Assembly (NCBI GenBank): GCA_026545765.1
Contig: CM048841.1
Span: 7,948,145 to 8,012,144, forward strand
Source of the DNA: Plantago major
Taxonomy: Eukaryota; Streptophyta; Magnoliopsida; Lamiales; Plantaginaceae
Reading direction: 5' to 3'
Length of the DNA: 64,000 bases
The first letter of the stretch is position 1; each line of letters starts with the position of its first letter. This document shows positions 1 to 17,930 of the stretch, piece by piece. Made by a program: the position numbers and the translations under genes. Under the pieces are notes generated by a model, which made no database searches, was not told where the DNA came from, and saw only the letters and a list, made by a program, of their open reading frames with translations.

Positions 1-1680
1 TTACTTAATGTATAATGATATACTAAATTCATAATTAGTTTTTAAAACGGTTGGAGAAATAATAACAACAATAGTAATAAGAAGAACATCAAATCATAAT
101 GCAGCTAATGCGTGAAGAAGGTCAAACGATTTCTACCGTTAGATCAGTCATCTAATGGCTTAAAATAAGTGACTAACGTTAGTTAGGGCGACACCTCAAC
201 TGACCGTAGAAGATCCGTAGTTTCTAAGTCAGTCTCATATAAGTTGGGCTTTTCTATTTTTAGGCCATTGCATCAACCTAATATGATCTAAGCTAAAAAT
301 TATGTATGTACAAATATACCCTTATGTAATTTAATTAAAATTGAATAAATATAACTTTATTATATATGGTGTAGATTAAACCAAAAGTGGTGTTCATGGT
401 TTTCAATTATGATCATCTCATCGTCTTCTTCATCATCTCGGTAGCTAGTGCTCTTCCCTGTCCTTATGGCTCAGATATCCTTTATGCCGGCTGATGCCCG
501 TGACCATCGCACCCCCGCTCAAATCACATCTCTATACCTAATCGAACATCCTTTCTCCAATTTCACCATCCAATAACACTAGGCTTTTCGGCCCAATTAA
601 AAATCCAAGTGTTGCTTCCATCGGTGGTGCTTTCTACAACATTATCTCCATTTCTAGAGTGAAAAAGTTCTTCTGCCATACATTTATTTTCCCTCTCATA
701 TCCCTATGGTTTACATTTTCTATCGTTTTTGCTCACAGAAACATAGTTGAAATAATGAAGATTCGTGATAATGAGGGCATAGTTGAAATAGATTTTTGTT
801 AGTTGCAACATTATTTTTTTTTAAATGGGATGGGACTTTCATCTATGAAGTTTTGCCCTGTTACAGAAAATTGGAGATGAACTAGGAGATGCTCTGTTTT
901 TTTTAGCTACTCGCATGTTATCTTCAGTTTGGAATGGTAATTAGATCTCTTTGTAATTAATATATGTTATATGTAATGTTACAAATTTGTAACGATCGAT
1001 TTATTATATAATATAAATTTGAAGTAAAAAATAATTATTCCACGAGGGTATTATATTTTCAAGGGATTTTTTATTATTGAAATAATATATTATAATCAAT
1101 CGTACCCAAAATTAACATAAAATGATTTCGAACCAAAATGAGTAGATTAGATTAAATTAACTGTCATGTGTCAATCATCTAAAGGAAACCTATGTTCGTG
1201 CCGACCTGAAAATAGAAAAGCTAATATAAGTTGGTGTAAATTCAACTTATTTATAACTTAAAAGTCGACAAGTGTTCTTAATGAAGTGTGACTTTATTTT
1301 ATTTCGTATACAAGTTTAGCTTGACTTTTCATATTTTCAAACATTCCGACCAAGGTAACAAACTAATTAGGAGTATCACTTTATGTACCTTATATGTTTA
1401 CGTGACTTGTTTTTAACTTACATATATAGTAGCTAGGGCCCACACTTATAAGTTCATAGGACACATATAAACATGTAAATTCGAGTGACATGGACACGTA
1501 AGACAAGGCTGCTATTCGTGATGAATATATTCATAACCTTAATGGTTAGATATAGAAACACTGTTAGAAATTGAACAGTATATAGAAACACATTTTTATT
1601 TATATGTAGTATATTTTAGAATGGTTAGTTCAAATAAATAAGGATTAATGTTAGAAGTTGAAAGCTTTATTTAGTTGGAT
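1..1680. other. Non-coding AT-rich flank, nothing recognised
   Basis: No gene, RNA or clear transposon is seen. The sequence is AT-rich with frequent stops in all frames. It matches 50338-52040 of the right block apart from short divergent islands near 62-126 and 264-300. It lies on the 3' side of MADS gene 1, so missing downstream exons of that gene could have lain here, but no K-box-like exon was found on the minus strand. Confidence 0.6.
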
Positions 1681-2880
1681 GAGATATAGTCGAAAGTATA
1701 TGGATCCGGACCGACAAATACAGTCCGGGTTACGGGTCTACATTATTGGCAATTCTAGGCCGGACCGGGTAAAACCGGAACTAGCCCGTAAATTGCATTG
1801 AAAACAAAAATCTTATATTTAAACAATTAGGTTAGTCCTTCACTCTCACCCCACAAACACAAACATAATTTAAACAAGACAAGAAAACCTAATCCCAGCT
1901 GCCGCTCCACCTCCATCCATGTTTGAGAGAAAAATATGAAACTCTTGGCTGGGAGCCACTTTTCCTTCCCGTTCTCGATATAGGATTTGAGATTCAATGT
2001 GCTGATCGACATCGGTTGATTCACTTACACATCGCTCCACCTCTGCCGCACTCCTCTTCCGGCCCGTGCGATTTCGCTCGAGATATGCATTTGCTTAATT
2101 TCTCTGTTTCTCATGAGCATCTAGATCATGAGCATCAATTCAAAACTATATGTATATAGTTCAGATCTGAGAAAGTTGGTTGTTTATGGATAGTAGTGTC
2201 TTGACTCTCTTCTGTTATATACAGTGATTACGTGTTGCAAGAATAAAAATTGGATTTTATTTGTTGTGGTGAGTTGGTTTTTTGCAGGCAATTGATATTT
2301 TCATTTCTTTCTTTCAAACGGTTAAGTCAACGAGCTGGCACGGGTCCAGCCCGGACCTGGACCGAGTGTTGTTAAACGCAACACCTTTTTGGCTAAACGC
2401 AGCACCAATTATTTGCGTACTTACCAAAAATACCCCTAACTCAAAAAAAACTTTAAAAATTAACGTAAAATCGAAATAACTCATTTACACAAACACAATA
2501 ACATTAACATGCACGATTGAATACAAATTTCAACAATAAAAAACATTGAAAAATTTTCGCTTTTTTTTTTTTTTTTTGGTGAAAAGTGGAAAAAGTTGAA
2601 AAATATGTAGAGAAATTGGGGGAAAAAAAAAGAAAAAATTGAAAGCTGCTTAAAAAAAAAAAAACATGAAATGACCAGCCATTTCCATTTTTTTTTTGTT
2701 GCAGCAGCTTTTAATTTTTTTTTTTCCAACTTTTTTTTTTCCAATTAAAATGGCCCGTTTGACCGGCAATATTTTTTTTTAAATTTAAATTTATTTATTT
2801 TGAATTTGCAACTTTAACTTTAATTCGAACTTGAATCGAAATGCTTCCGAATAAAAGGTTACAATTTGAACACGAACGAA
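1681..2880. other. Repeat-like region with CCGG-rich ends, uncertain element
   Basis: GC-rich words built on 'ggatccggaccg' and 'ggtccagcccgg' lie near 1700-1780 and 2340-2375. In plants such words often mark the ends of non-autonomous DNA elements that begin with a GGGCTGAGC-like sequence; the right copy at 52047 still reads 'gggctgagcac'. Between them is a pyrimidine-rich stretch (1820-2160) that looks like a captured 5' leader, followed by runs of A and T at 2560-2770. I could not fix terminal repeats or a target duplication, so the class stays open. Confidence 0.3.
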
Positions 2881-2889
2881 CTTGAATAG

Positions 2890-3369
2890 AAAATATTACA
2901 TGCCATGACTATTGACTACGTAATGCAATAACATCTTCAAAGTGTTCACAAATTTCATCGACAATGTCGAATACATCTTTCTGGCTCATATAACGCCTGC
3001 TTGGCTCAGTTATTTGTGCAAGTTTAGCCCCGAGCCATTGTATTCTCTACAAATAAAAAACACAGAACGTAAGGATTTGATGAAATGGTAACGTCGTGTA
3101 TGTATATGTATTGAATGTTTAGGAACCATACCACGGTAGGATTCATGTCGGCTGGTCAGTAATGTGCCCTTCGAGTAAATGATTCTTGGCGTGTCACTTG
3201 CATATGAGTCTCTCAATAAACCAAATTGACACCGGAAGAGCTTCAGGTCCGTAATGAACTCGAAGTGTGTGGAGATGGAAATTACATCGAGCGGTCTGAA
3301 AGTTCTCGAATGAGTCTCCAGGACGATAAGAACATTGATAGAGTTAAGGTTGTGGTTTTGCACAATCAT
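2890..3369 (-). other. Exon-like fragment of an unidentified gene
   Basis: On the minus strand a coding-looking segment contains the words SYASDTPRIIYSKG and TSRHESYRG. After a plausible short intron comes a second segment reading RIQWLGAKLAQITEPS and later YMSQKDVFDIVDEICEHF. The same pieces occur at about 53230-53731 in the right block, with differences clustered around 3214-3235. I do not recognise the family. It may be a gene piece captured by a transposon, or a decayed exon. No start codon or full-length frame can be defended. Confidence 0.25.
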
Positions 3370-4363
3370 TGGTGTTATGAGTGGTTGAGGAATGAATTAG
3401 GTATCCGAATCACGATAACACGGCCCTCGCATGTAAGCCTCCGTAATCTTTAAACAATGAATAATTCTCCTAAACAATGAATAATTCCCCTACCCTTTAA
3501 AAAAACTTTCGTTTACTCAATGATATGGTGCTGAATTTGTATGCAATTTGCATTCGCATATATTTTACCATATCCCCTTGATCCAAATCCAAATTCAATA
3601 GTCTAGGTTGCTTTCAAGATTCACGATATTGAGTTGTACAGACTTACTGTTGATCGTTGGTATAACATGGCCAAAGCATGGAATAAGCCATCGGTATGCC
3701 CGATAATGTCGGGTAAAAGTGGTGCAAGTATTGGTTTTTTTTTGGATTCGTGTTTGGAAGAAGATGAACCCGAAGGTGATAGTTTTGATTCCAAAGAACA
3801 TGTATCACAGGTGACTGGTTCAGTGTGCGATTGAATATTTTGAAGTCTATGCAGGGTTGGTTGAATATTTGAATTTTATGAAGGTTGAAAATTTTGAATT
3901 CTATTTAGGTCGAATATTTCATGGAGTCTATTTCGCTCAATATTTTATAAATTTGAATGAATTTTTCTATAATATTTTATTTTATGTTATCGCATCTAGT
4001 TTATTAGAATTACAAAAAAAAAAAATTGCTAAAAAACAAATAAATAAATCACATTTGCAAATAAATCCGTTAGAAAAACTCCATTTTGGAATAAAATTTT
4101 CTAAGCTCCATTTTGGAATAAAAATTTTTAAGAATATTTTTTGTGCATTCTTTATAAACTCCATGCAGTGTAAAGTTTAGTGCATTTTTGTTTTCGTTTT
4201 TACTACCCTGCATGTAAGTCTGTATAACCTAAAACTAAGGAGCGCATAAGAGATGGATCAGAGTGGAGATGGGACTGCAAATTATAAGCTACTTTTACAG
4301 TGCAAGGTGTGTCAAGTGAAAAAAAGCATGGAGATCTGAGTTAAACTGATCCAATATACGCAC

Positions 4364-5332
4364 CTTAAGCTCTGAACTGGGATCGAGCAGATATTGTTTC
4401 TTCTCTTTCACTCCCTTGTATCTTCGGATTATAGATTCCATGCTGATCCAAAGGAGAAAATAGTTAAATTGCTATATATATAAGTTGTCAAATTCTTGTT
4501 GATTTTCCTAACACAAAGCAAGATCACCACCCACAAATAGGTAAATCACATAATTTTACACAGTATGCATGTGGTGGAGCCAGGATTACAAACCACCTAG
4601 TGCGCATAAATTTAGGAAAAAATTAGTAAAGAGAGGATGTTTTTTTATTATTGCTAATGGAAACATACAAAAAAGATGATATAAGTTTACCAAGATTCTA
4701 CTAAATAAATGTCCTAGAATTAAAGAAAAAGAACATTTTATACTGATAGGGTAGTGCAAAAAGTAAAAATATTGAAACATGATACACTAAAGTTTTTTTT
4801 AGTGCCCTACCCCATTACACTACAGCTCCGCCCCTGCGTACTGATGCGTTTTCTTTCTTGTTCTCTAGGCACACAGTGCAACTCTCGACTCACTATCAGT
4901 CACATCACACTTTTAAGGACTCACAAGGGAATATAAGCACAATTAATTACATCTCTATATATATGTTCTAGACTTGTAATTTTAGATCTTGCTAGTAGAT
5001 CTCTAGGTCAACCATGAAGCATATACATATAACCTAGGAGTAAAAAGCCGTAAAGCAACATATACCGAAAGAAGATATAAGCTAGCTATTATATGAACCA
5101 AAGAATCATTAGATCGATGACAATATATTCAAACCTGGAGCTGGAAAAATCATAAAGTTCGTCAGTACTGGAGAAGACCATCAATCCAACTTGTGCATCA
5201 CAAAGAATAGATAGTTCTCTTGCTTTCTTGATCAATCCAGTTCGTCTCTTCGAGAATGTAACCTGCCGGCTAGTGGGGTTATCAATCCTACGGATAGCGA
5301 TCTTCCCTCTCCCCATGTCGTTCGTCAGTTTC
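4364..5332 (-). CDS. MADS-box gene 1, left block, exons 1-2 only (partial)
   Basis: Type II (MIKC) MADS transcription factor fragment. The MADS exon has coding bases 5135-5316 (182 nt), starting [18 protein letters not shown] and holding the conserved [20 protein letters not shown] core, then the donor of intron 1. Exon 2 is 4364-4442 (79 nt) and encodes the I-region words [16 protein letters not shown] and [10 protein letters not shown]. The join AG|C makes Ser61 and the frame stays open through 87 codons. The exon acceptor (after 5332) lies 16 nt upstream of the ATG and implies a 5' UTR intron with a leader exon from about 5494 upward. The 182/79 pattern and the wording fit the AGL17/ANR1 clade. 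No K-box exon was found between 4363 and 1, so it is either truncated or continues outside the window. The MADS domain itself is intact, so DNA binding without a K domain is possible. Confidence 0.8.
4571..4836. mobile_element. hAT-like MITE in intron 1 of MADS gene 1, left block
   Basis: A short non-coding element runs from 'gtggtggagccagg' to 'gctccgcccctg', whose ends are inverted repeats of a GGGCGGAGC type. It is the counterpart of the better kept copy at 54946-55224. Here the left flank and left tip are altered, so the target duplication seen in the right block can no longer be read, and about a dozen internal bases near 4797 are missing. Confidence 0.65.
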
Positions 5333-5493
5333 CTAGAGTAAAAAACAGAAGGAACAAAGTGTGTTTGCCCAATTTGCTTTCTTCTATCCTTAAAAGAATA
5401 TAGCAATGATTCAATCAAAATGGAAACATCATTTTGTGTATTGTTATTCCAAAAAATAAAATAAAACAAAAACCAATTCTGTATTTAATTTAC

Positions 5494-5570
5494 CTTCAAA
5501 TTAATAGAGGTAATACTGATAAAGACGGGGACAACTGGAGGGATCGAGCAAGGCGTAGTAATTTGAGCTT
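5494..5570 (-). other. Putative 5' UTR leader exon of MADS gene 1
   Basis: On the minus strand a leader ends 'ttaatttgaag' and is followed by the donor 'gtaaat' at 5493 downward. The acceptor 'actctag' precedes the ATG exon at 5332. Gene 2 has the same arrangement: donor at 14442, acceptor after 14292, leader from 14443 up. Leader introns just upstream of the ATG are common in this MADS group. The transcription start is not resolved. Confidence 0.5.
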
Positions 5571-5658
5571 AGTCCTTTTAATGAAACAATTATTAGTGGT
5601 TAATATTAAAGAACCAAGTTGTTTTACAAAAAGTTATCATCTCATTTCGTACGAATAG

Positions 5659-5898
5659 TATTTCCTCCGTCTCGCCCCATGTTTACCACTTTAATTTTTT
5701 ACAGTTAAACTTTTTCAACTTTAACTATGAATTAATCTTAAACATCAAATGTAAAATGTTCAATTAAATTATATAATCCTAAAGTTTCATTATATAAAAA
5801 ATTGAACATTTTATATTTACGGTTTAAGATTAATTCATAGTTAAAGTTGAAAAAGTTTAACTGTAAAAAGTTAAAGTGGAAAAGGGACAGATGAAGTA
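5659..5898. mobile_element. Stowaway-like foldback MITE, left block
   Basis: The ends read TATTTCCTCCGTCTCGCCCC and, reversed, TACTTCATCTGTCCC, the common plant Stowaway/mariner MITE tip. The interior is almost one long inverted repeat: the arm near 5700-5742 (cagttaaactttttcaactt and on) is complementary to the arm near 5820-5865. RNA from it would fold into a long hairpin. It lies upstream of MADS gene 1. Confidence 0.75.
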
Positions 5899-7890
5899 AT
5901 TTATTGGTTTCGGTAGATGTCAGTAACTAATTTATTGGCCAATGGAACACGGAACATCGGTGTACTATATTATAAAAAATGATTCTCTATGTTTGAATTC
6001 AAATTCAACTTATATGAATGAAATGCACTTATCTTATCAACTATGCTAAGTCTCCTTTCTCCATGAATTAAGTTTGACGTTTCACTAAACAAAAAAAAAC
6101 ACTTATTACAAGCTTGCTTTAAGTAACAGTTCTATATTCATGCCGATAAATATTTTCAAAATGCATTTTTATCGCTGAAACATTACATTTACTTGCTTAT
6201 TCATTGGTTTGATGTTTATGTTTAAACTGTTAAAATAACCAACCTTTTAAGGTTTGATTCAAATGCATACTACATGATATAATATACCCAAAATTTAGAC
6301 ACCACACTCCACTTCTTTAGAAACCTAAATATGCCATCAAAGTAAGTTATATGCATCTCCGGTGTCCCCTCCTGATTGGTTCAAGTAGAATGCATTCTCT
6401 TACAAAGACTTCATCAACCTCTAAGTACACAGATAGTGTTCCAATTTTAATGAGTGCTTCCTTACCCATGTGAGGTGTATCATAGTTGTTGTTTCCTTGT
6501 TTTCTCAGAATCTCAATCATACATGATCGTAGAGTAAGGTAAATATTTTTGCAAATGTTAAAATAATGAGAGTTAGAGGGTTGAAAAAGTAGGTCCATAT
6601 CCTACCCATATGCAACGGCCCTAAAATCAATATCGATATCGTTTATATGTGGCCTTGATTTGTCTTGCTAAATTGTTATGCTTTTGCTTCCAAATGGCGA
6701 CCATTCTACTTTAATTGTCAGAACAACTTGTTAAGAATCTGCTTATAAATAAAACTGCAAAATTTTGCATACTACACTTAAAAATCTATATAAACTAATT
6801 AGATTTGTATACAGTTTACAGTTTTTAATACACTTTGCACACAAAAATCTGCACACATATATCTATGAGACTAATAGAAAAACCTGTTTTCAGATTGATT
6901 TTCTTAAACTCAGGAGTGATTTCACTAATTTCAGAAGGATTGTGTGAGAAAGGAAACATACTCACAAACATGGGTTTAAAACTTGACAAAGTAGAAAAAT
7001 TAACTGCATGTTTAATTTCTTTATTTTAAGTATTTGGCATCACGTTTACCATCAAACATATTAACTCAATTTTTCCTCCACTTAACCATGATCCTTCTCT
7101 TTCTACACTACCCTTTTATCCCTCTTTACCTTTTTCTTTTATTTTAAGAATGTAAAGAAGTTTTATTCCCTTTCAATTTAGAAAACATAGGCTGTCTACC
7201 TGAATTAGTTCCTTCACAAATACAAGTCCAAAAAACTATTAAAAAAAGATCACTTAAACACCTACAAGACTCGAAATATCTAGCCTCAGACATCCGCAAT
7301 TCATAGACCATTCAGTAATAACAATGTCCCGGCACAACACTGCACCTGACCAAGCAACATACTTCTATACCAAGTAATAACATTATCCCTGTCATCACTC
7401 CTTACTTTTCCGGTTATACTAACAACCTCAAATCAATCAAACAACATTAAAAACCTATCAAATAACCTTAAAAAAAATATATATCACTTCATTTTTACAC
7501 ACATCAATTATTTCTTACACACATTATTATATAACTACCTTATAAATTTAACTTTATACCAAACACCATATTCTATAACCCAGCTTTAACTCAATTACTA
7601 TAATGAACTAAATTTTTTTTTTAACTCAAATTTTCAACGCTATATATACCAAACAATTACTAACATTTTGTAACTGTAATATATATGGAACTTTTGAAGT
7701 AGGACGGGGTGCGCTTACATACATTGCATGGGTTCATATAGATGCTTACACATAATTTGAAGGCTATGGCAAACAAGAAATAGTAATCTGATATTCATCT
7801 TGTGATAATCGTCACATGAAATCCAGTCTTCTTAATAGTTTGCACAAGTTGTTGCAGGAGTGGGACACATATCTGTTGGGCTGCCACCAA
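5899..7890. other. Intergenic region between MADS gene 2 and gene 1
   Basis: This AT-rich stretch separates the proposed end of gene 2 (7891) from the promoter side of gene 1. A frame of about 83 codons on the minus strand at 6347-6598 occurs in both blocks but shows no recognisable domain. The 7440-7680 part is rich in 'acacac' and A/T runs. The promoter of gene 1 should lie in 5570-6300 together with the MITE. No clear regulatory motif can be claimed. Confidence 0.4.
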
Positions 7891-14292
<6,402 letters not shown>

Positions 14293-14758
14293 CTGGAGAA
14301 AAAAAACTAGAACGAAATAAAGAAAGCTTTGCCCAATTTGCACCCTTTTTATCCTTAAAATGAATATAACAAGTGATTCTAATTCTATCAAAATGGAAAC
14401 AATATTTTGTGTATAAAGAAAAACATTTTCTATACTATTTACCTTCAAAATAGAGGGAAAACAGACAGAGAGCTATGGACAATTGATTGAGGGTTCGAAG
14501 AAGCTAAGGAGTACTAATTTGAGCAAAGACTACTTGTCTTAAAAGTGCTAGCTAGATATATGGATTAGTTGTGAAATTAACATAATTACTATGGACTATG
14601 GTTAACATAAAAGAAGCAAGTTGTTTTAATAAACGTCATCAACTCAATTGGCTCGAATATAATTTATCGTTTTCTGTGAATTGTCAGTAACTAATTTAAC
14701 AGTGTGGATGCCGTGTGAATGCACTTATCTTATCATAACTAGGACAACACGAAACAAA

Positions 14759-14841
14759 CACGTCCTATATTATTAAGTAATCGTTCTTATTGAATTCAAA
14801 CTCAACTTATAATTATATGAATGCACTTATCTTATCGACTA
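14759..14841. repeat. 83-bp direct repeat, left of Harbinger derivative
   Basis: The sequence from 'cacgtcctatattattaagt' to 'cttatcgacta' recurs at 15777-15860. The two copies bracket the Harbinger derivative exactly. Confidence 0.85.
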
Positions 14842-15007
14842 CGCTCATATTTTCAACCTAAAACTCATTCGGGCCTGGGCGCCTGGGCCATCATTGGCCA
14901 TTCATTCGGGCCTGGCCAATTCCTTCAGCTCAAATTGCCTTCAGCCTCAGCCATTAAATTCATATTATTATGATTATTGTTGTTGTTGTTGTTAATAATA
15001 ATAATAT

Positions 15008-15050
<43 letters not shown>

Positions 15051-15776
15051 TTATCATTTATTTACACACCGATCTTTGTACGAGGAAAGTAAGAAAATTT
15101 ATCCAATCGAGTTATTTTCAACTTTTTTCTTTCTTTCTTTTAATACGACTTTTAAGAGATCAACGAAATAAAAGATAGCTACAATTTGAACTAACAAAAA
15201 TCTACATGTTCAAAAACTCCAAAACAAGTTAAACCAAACAAAAATCGGACCAAACTTTATAAAACAATATTATATATCACAAATATTGAAAATGGCATTT
15301 ATTCCTCTATATTATCTTCCTGCCTATATTATCTTCCTGCTCTATATCGCCGGAATAGAGCGCCAAACTCAAAGGTCATCTCCTCAGCACCCTGCTCATC
15401 GCTTTCTTTCCTTGTCGTTCAATAAATCATTATCCACTCCACCTGGACATTGATATCATGTTGCAAACCGGTATTTCAAGTTTACACATACATAAAATTA
15501 TGCAGAGTGAAGGTAGCAACAATCACGATATTTGATATGTGTCTTCCATTTGAGGTATCGATAAAGTACCTTCTACGCTTGGTTTTAAAGTTTGTTATAC
15601 AATAAATAAAATGTAAAATGTAAAAAGAGTAGAAGAATGAGAAAGACAAAAATAATATATTTTTTAATTGTGATTATATATACCATCATATAATTGTTAT
15701 TATTACAATAATTTCTTCGCCTGGCCTCATTAGTTTCAGCCTACCATTCATCTGCCTTTAGTTCGCCTGGCCCATT
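14842..15776 (-). mobile_element. Internally deleted, inverted Harbinger derivative
   Basis: About 935 bp. 14950-15540 is the reverse complement of the right end of the autonomous element (21134-21780), including the (TAA)n/(TTG)n tract, the 3' flank of the transposase and the end of its coding region. 15575-15710 is the reverse complement of its left end (17760-17930). The middle, with ORF1 and most of the transposase, is gone, and the junction lies near 15575. The sub-terminal repeats, GAATCG-type in the autonomous copy, are replaced here by GGCCTGG- and TTCAGCC-rich words. It cannot move without a transposase supplied in trans. Confidence 0.85.
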
Positions 15777-15860
15777 CACGTCCTATATTATTAAGTAATC
15801 GTTCTTTATTGAATTCAAACTCAACTTATAATTATATGAATGCACTTATCTTATCGACTA
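15777..15860. repeat. 84-bp direct repeat, right of Harbinger derivative
   Basis: Second copy of 14759-14841, differing by about one inserted base. Far longer than the 3-bp target duplication usual for this superfamily. Confidence 0.85.
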
Positions 15861-16257
15861 AGTTAGGTCTCCCTTCAATTCAGCCACTTAACATCCTATT
15901 CGTCCCTCGAGGCTACCTACCTCTTTCATCTGAAACAGTTACTCACATAGCTATTTTATAAAACTAAATGTGATATGTTGGATATTCAGATTAACAATCT
16001 TCAACAGTTACAAACTAAAGTAGAATTACAGAAGCGAAGTTTAAATCAATTACATACGATTGTTTAAATTTACAGAAAACTAGAGCTTGAACAGACAAGC
16101 AAAATCTATTCTAGTTCGAAGATTCTATATTAAATTTCAATCTTTAAAAATCACTTACAAGTGAAATCTATATCAAAGTCTAGTAAAGCAAGACAGCCTA
16201 AACTTAATAATCAGAAAGCCGAATCTCTATAGGCGTAGTCTTGCAGAACGTTTTCTT

Positions 16258-16260
<3 letters not shown>
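15861..16260. other. Unassigned sequence before the microsatellite
   Basis: No coding frame, terminal repeat or known element was recognised. Moderately AT-rich. Confidence 0.4.
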
Positions 16261-16345
<85 letters not shown>

Positions 16346-16378
16346 TGTGTGTGCGCGCATGCGCGCGCGCGTGCGCGC
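16261..16378. repeat. (AT)n(GT)n(GC)n alternating tract
   Basis: About 118 bp of almost pure alternating purine-pyrimidine: AT for about 48 bp, then GT, then GC/GT with the words gcgcgcatgcgcgcgcgc. The GC end is one of the strongest Z-DNA-forming sequence types. Confidence 0.97.
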
Positions 16379-16499
16379 TTCCATTGATCAGCAGGTAGAA
16401 GACATAAGTCGAAGAGGAGAAGGAGATGTGAAGAAGGAAAATTAAGTGAAGAAATAAAGGGTGATTTTCTTTCTTGCTTCCAGCAATCCTGTATATGGA

Positions 16500-16852
16500 A
16501 AACTTCTCTTCTTCAATCTTTATTTACTTATAGCTTCAAACTCTTTACTTCTTTATTAGATTGCATTCCTTGTGTCCAAAGCAAATCAAACTCCTTCATT
16601 TTCTTTCCTGCAAGCGCCATTCTTCCAGCAAGCCTGAATATCTTTTCATGTCTATTTTCTGGCAACTTTCCAGATCTTCCAGATATATTTCTTAGGTCCA
16701 TTCTTAGCAAAGTCCAGTCCACCAACTTGAGTTGCAGCCCAACTTGTTCTTTCCTACAAAATATACTTAGAAAAAACAACTACAATTGTCGAACCGGTTA
16801 ATAAACGAATAAAGGCCGAATTAACAAAACAAGTGCAATATAAATTGCACTT
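16500..16852 (-). other. Sequence downstream of LINE coding part, possible 3' UTR
   Basis: An open minus-strand frame of about 83 codons (16528-16779) shows no recognised motif. It lies where the 3' untranslated part of the LINE would be expected. No poly-A tail or target duplication was identified. Confidence 0.3.
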
Positions 16853-17700
16853 TCAGCTACCAACAGCTGAGAAATCGACATTCACAGATTGCAAGGCTTG
16901 GATGATATTTAGACAATCACCCTCAAACTGCACATGTTGATATCCCAACTCTATAGCCAGCAAAACAGCTTGACGTGCCGCAAAAGCTTCTGCAAATTCC
17001 GGATTGTAAACAGAAGGAATTATATGTCTGCGCCATGTCACAACAGAGCCTGAACTGTTACGGCCCACCACACCTAAACCCGCAGAACCAGAGTGTTGAT
17101 TAATCGAGCCATCGAAGTTGAACTTTATGGTATTTGCAGGCGGAGGAATCCAGTCTACTGCAGTTTCTTCAGGAGGACGGGGTTGTCCAAATTGATGTTG
17201 GGCTTCTTTAAATCGATGAATATACTGCACAACAAAAGTATTAGAATCCTGAGGATCATATCCAAAGCCTTCATGAACAACCTTATTCCTGTTTGACCAT
17301 ATACTCCAACAAGAGCAAACAAATATTCGAAATCTGATATAAATCAATTGATCTGACCCAGTCCCAAATCGTTGTAGCTGTGGACAAAAAGGTGCTGTTA
17401 GTAATTGGAGAAAGCGCCCAAAGTCGAGCATAGTGACAATCACGAAATACATGCAAACTGGTCTCCTCTCCACATTTACAAACTGGACAAAGAACATCAC
17501 ACATAATGCGTCTCCTAAATAAATTCATCAACACAGGTAAGGCTTGTTTCAATAATCGCCAGAAAAATATTTTCACTTTGTTAGGAAGTTTTAATTTCCA
17601 AACAAAATCCCAAGAAGAGGACACCACAGAACTCGAACTTCCACCTCGCTGATTACGTTCAACATGCTGAATATAACGGGCCAGGAAATAAGCATTTAAT
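16853..17700 (-). pseudogene. LINE (L1-type) 3' fragment: zinc-finger and RNase H
   Basis: End of the ORF2 of a plant non-LTR retrotransposon. Two minus-strand frames carry it. The upstream part (about 17330-17700) encodes the reverse-transcriptase-associated zinc-binding domain, with WDFVWKLKLPNKVKIFFWR and then the CPVCKCGEETSLHVFRDC cysteine/histidine motif. The downstream part (16853-17330) encodes the plant RNase H-like domain: FVCSCWSIWSNRNKVVHEG, IKFNFDGSIN, then FAARQAVLLAIELG and EGDCLNIIQAL. The two parts are in different frames, so there is a frameshift near 17300-17350. The reverse transcriptase and endonuclease are missing, as in typical 5'-truncated LINE inserts. Its 5' side abuts the Harbinger element. 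Confidence 0.85.
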
Positions 17701-17930
17701 TCATTTTTCAATCAAATTTAGAATCAAGTAAATGGAATCAGATCAAACTAATCGAATCGAATCAAGAAATTATTGTGTAATAATAATAACAATTATATGA
17801 TGGTATTATAATCACAACTAAAAAAATATATTATTTTTGTCATCTTTCTCACATTCTTCCTACTCTTTTTTCTGTCACTTTACATTTTTATTTATTATTG
17901 TATAACAAACTTTAAAACCAACCGCGTGGA

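Noticed and set aside
2481-2744. Minus-strand frame rich in Lys and Phe
   Set aside because: It is made by A and T runs and has no protein character.
3857-4180. Plus-strand frame of 107 codons
   Set aside because: AT-rich, low-complexity composition, and the homologous frame is not kept in the right block.
6347-6598. Frame of 83 codons kept in both blocks (also 56715-56975)
   Set aside because: Conservation only reflects the recent duplication; no recognised motif, and the ends differ by frameshift.
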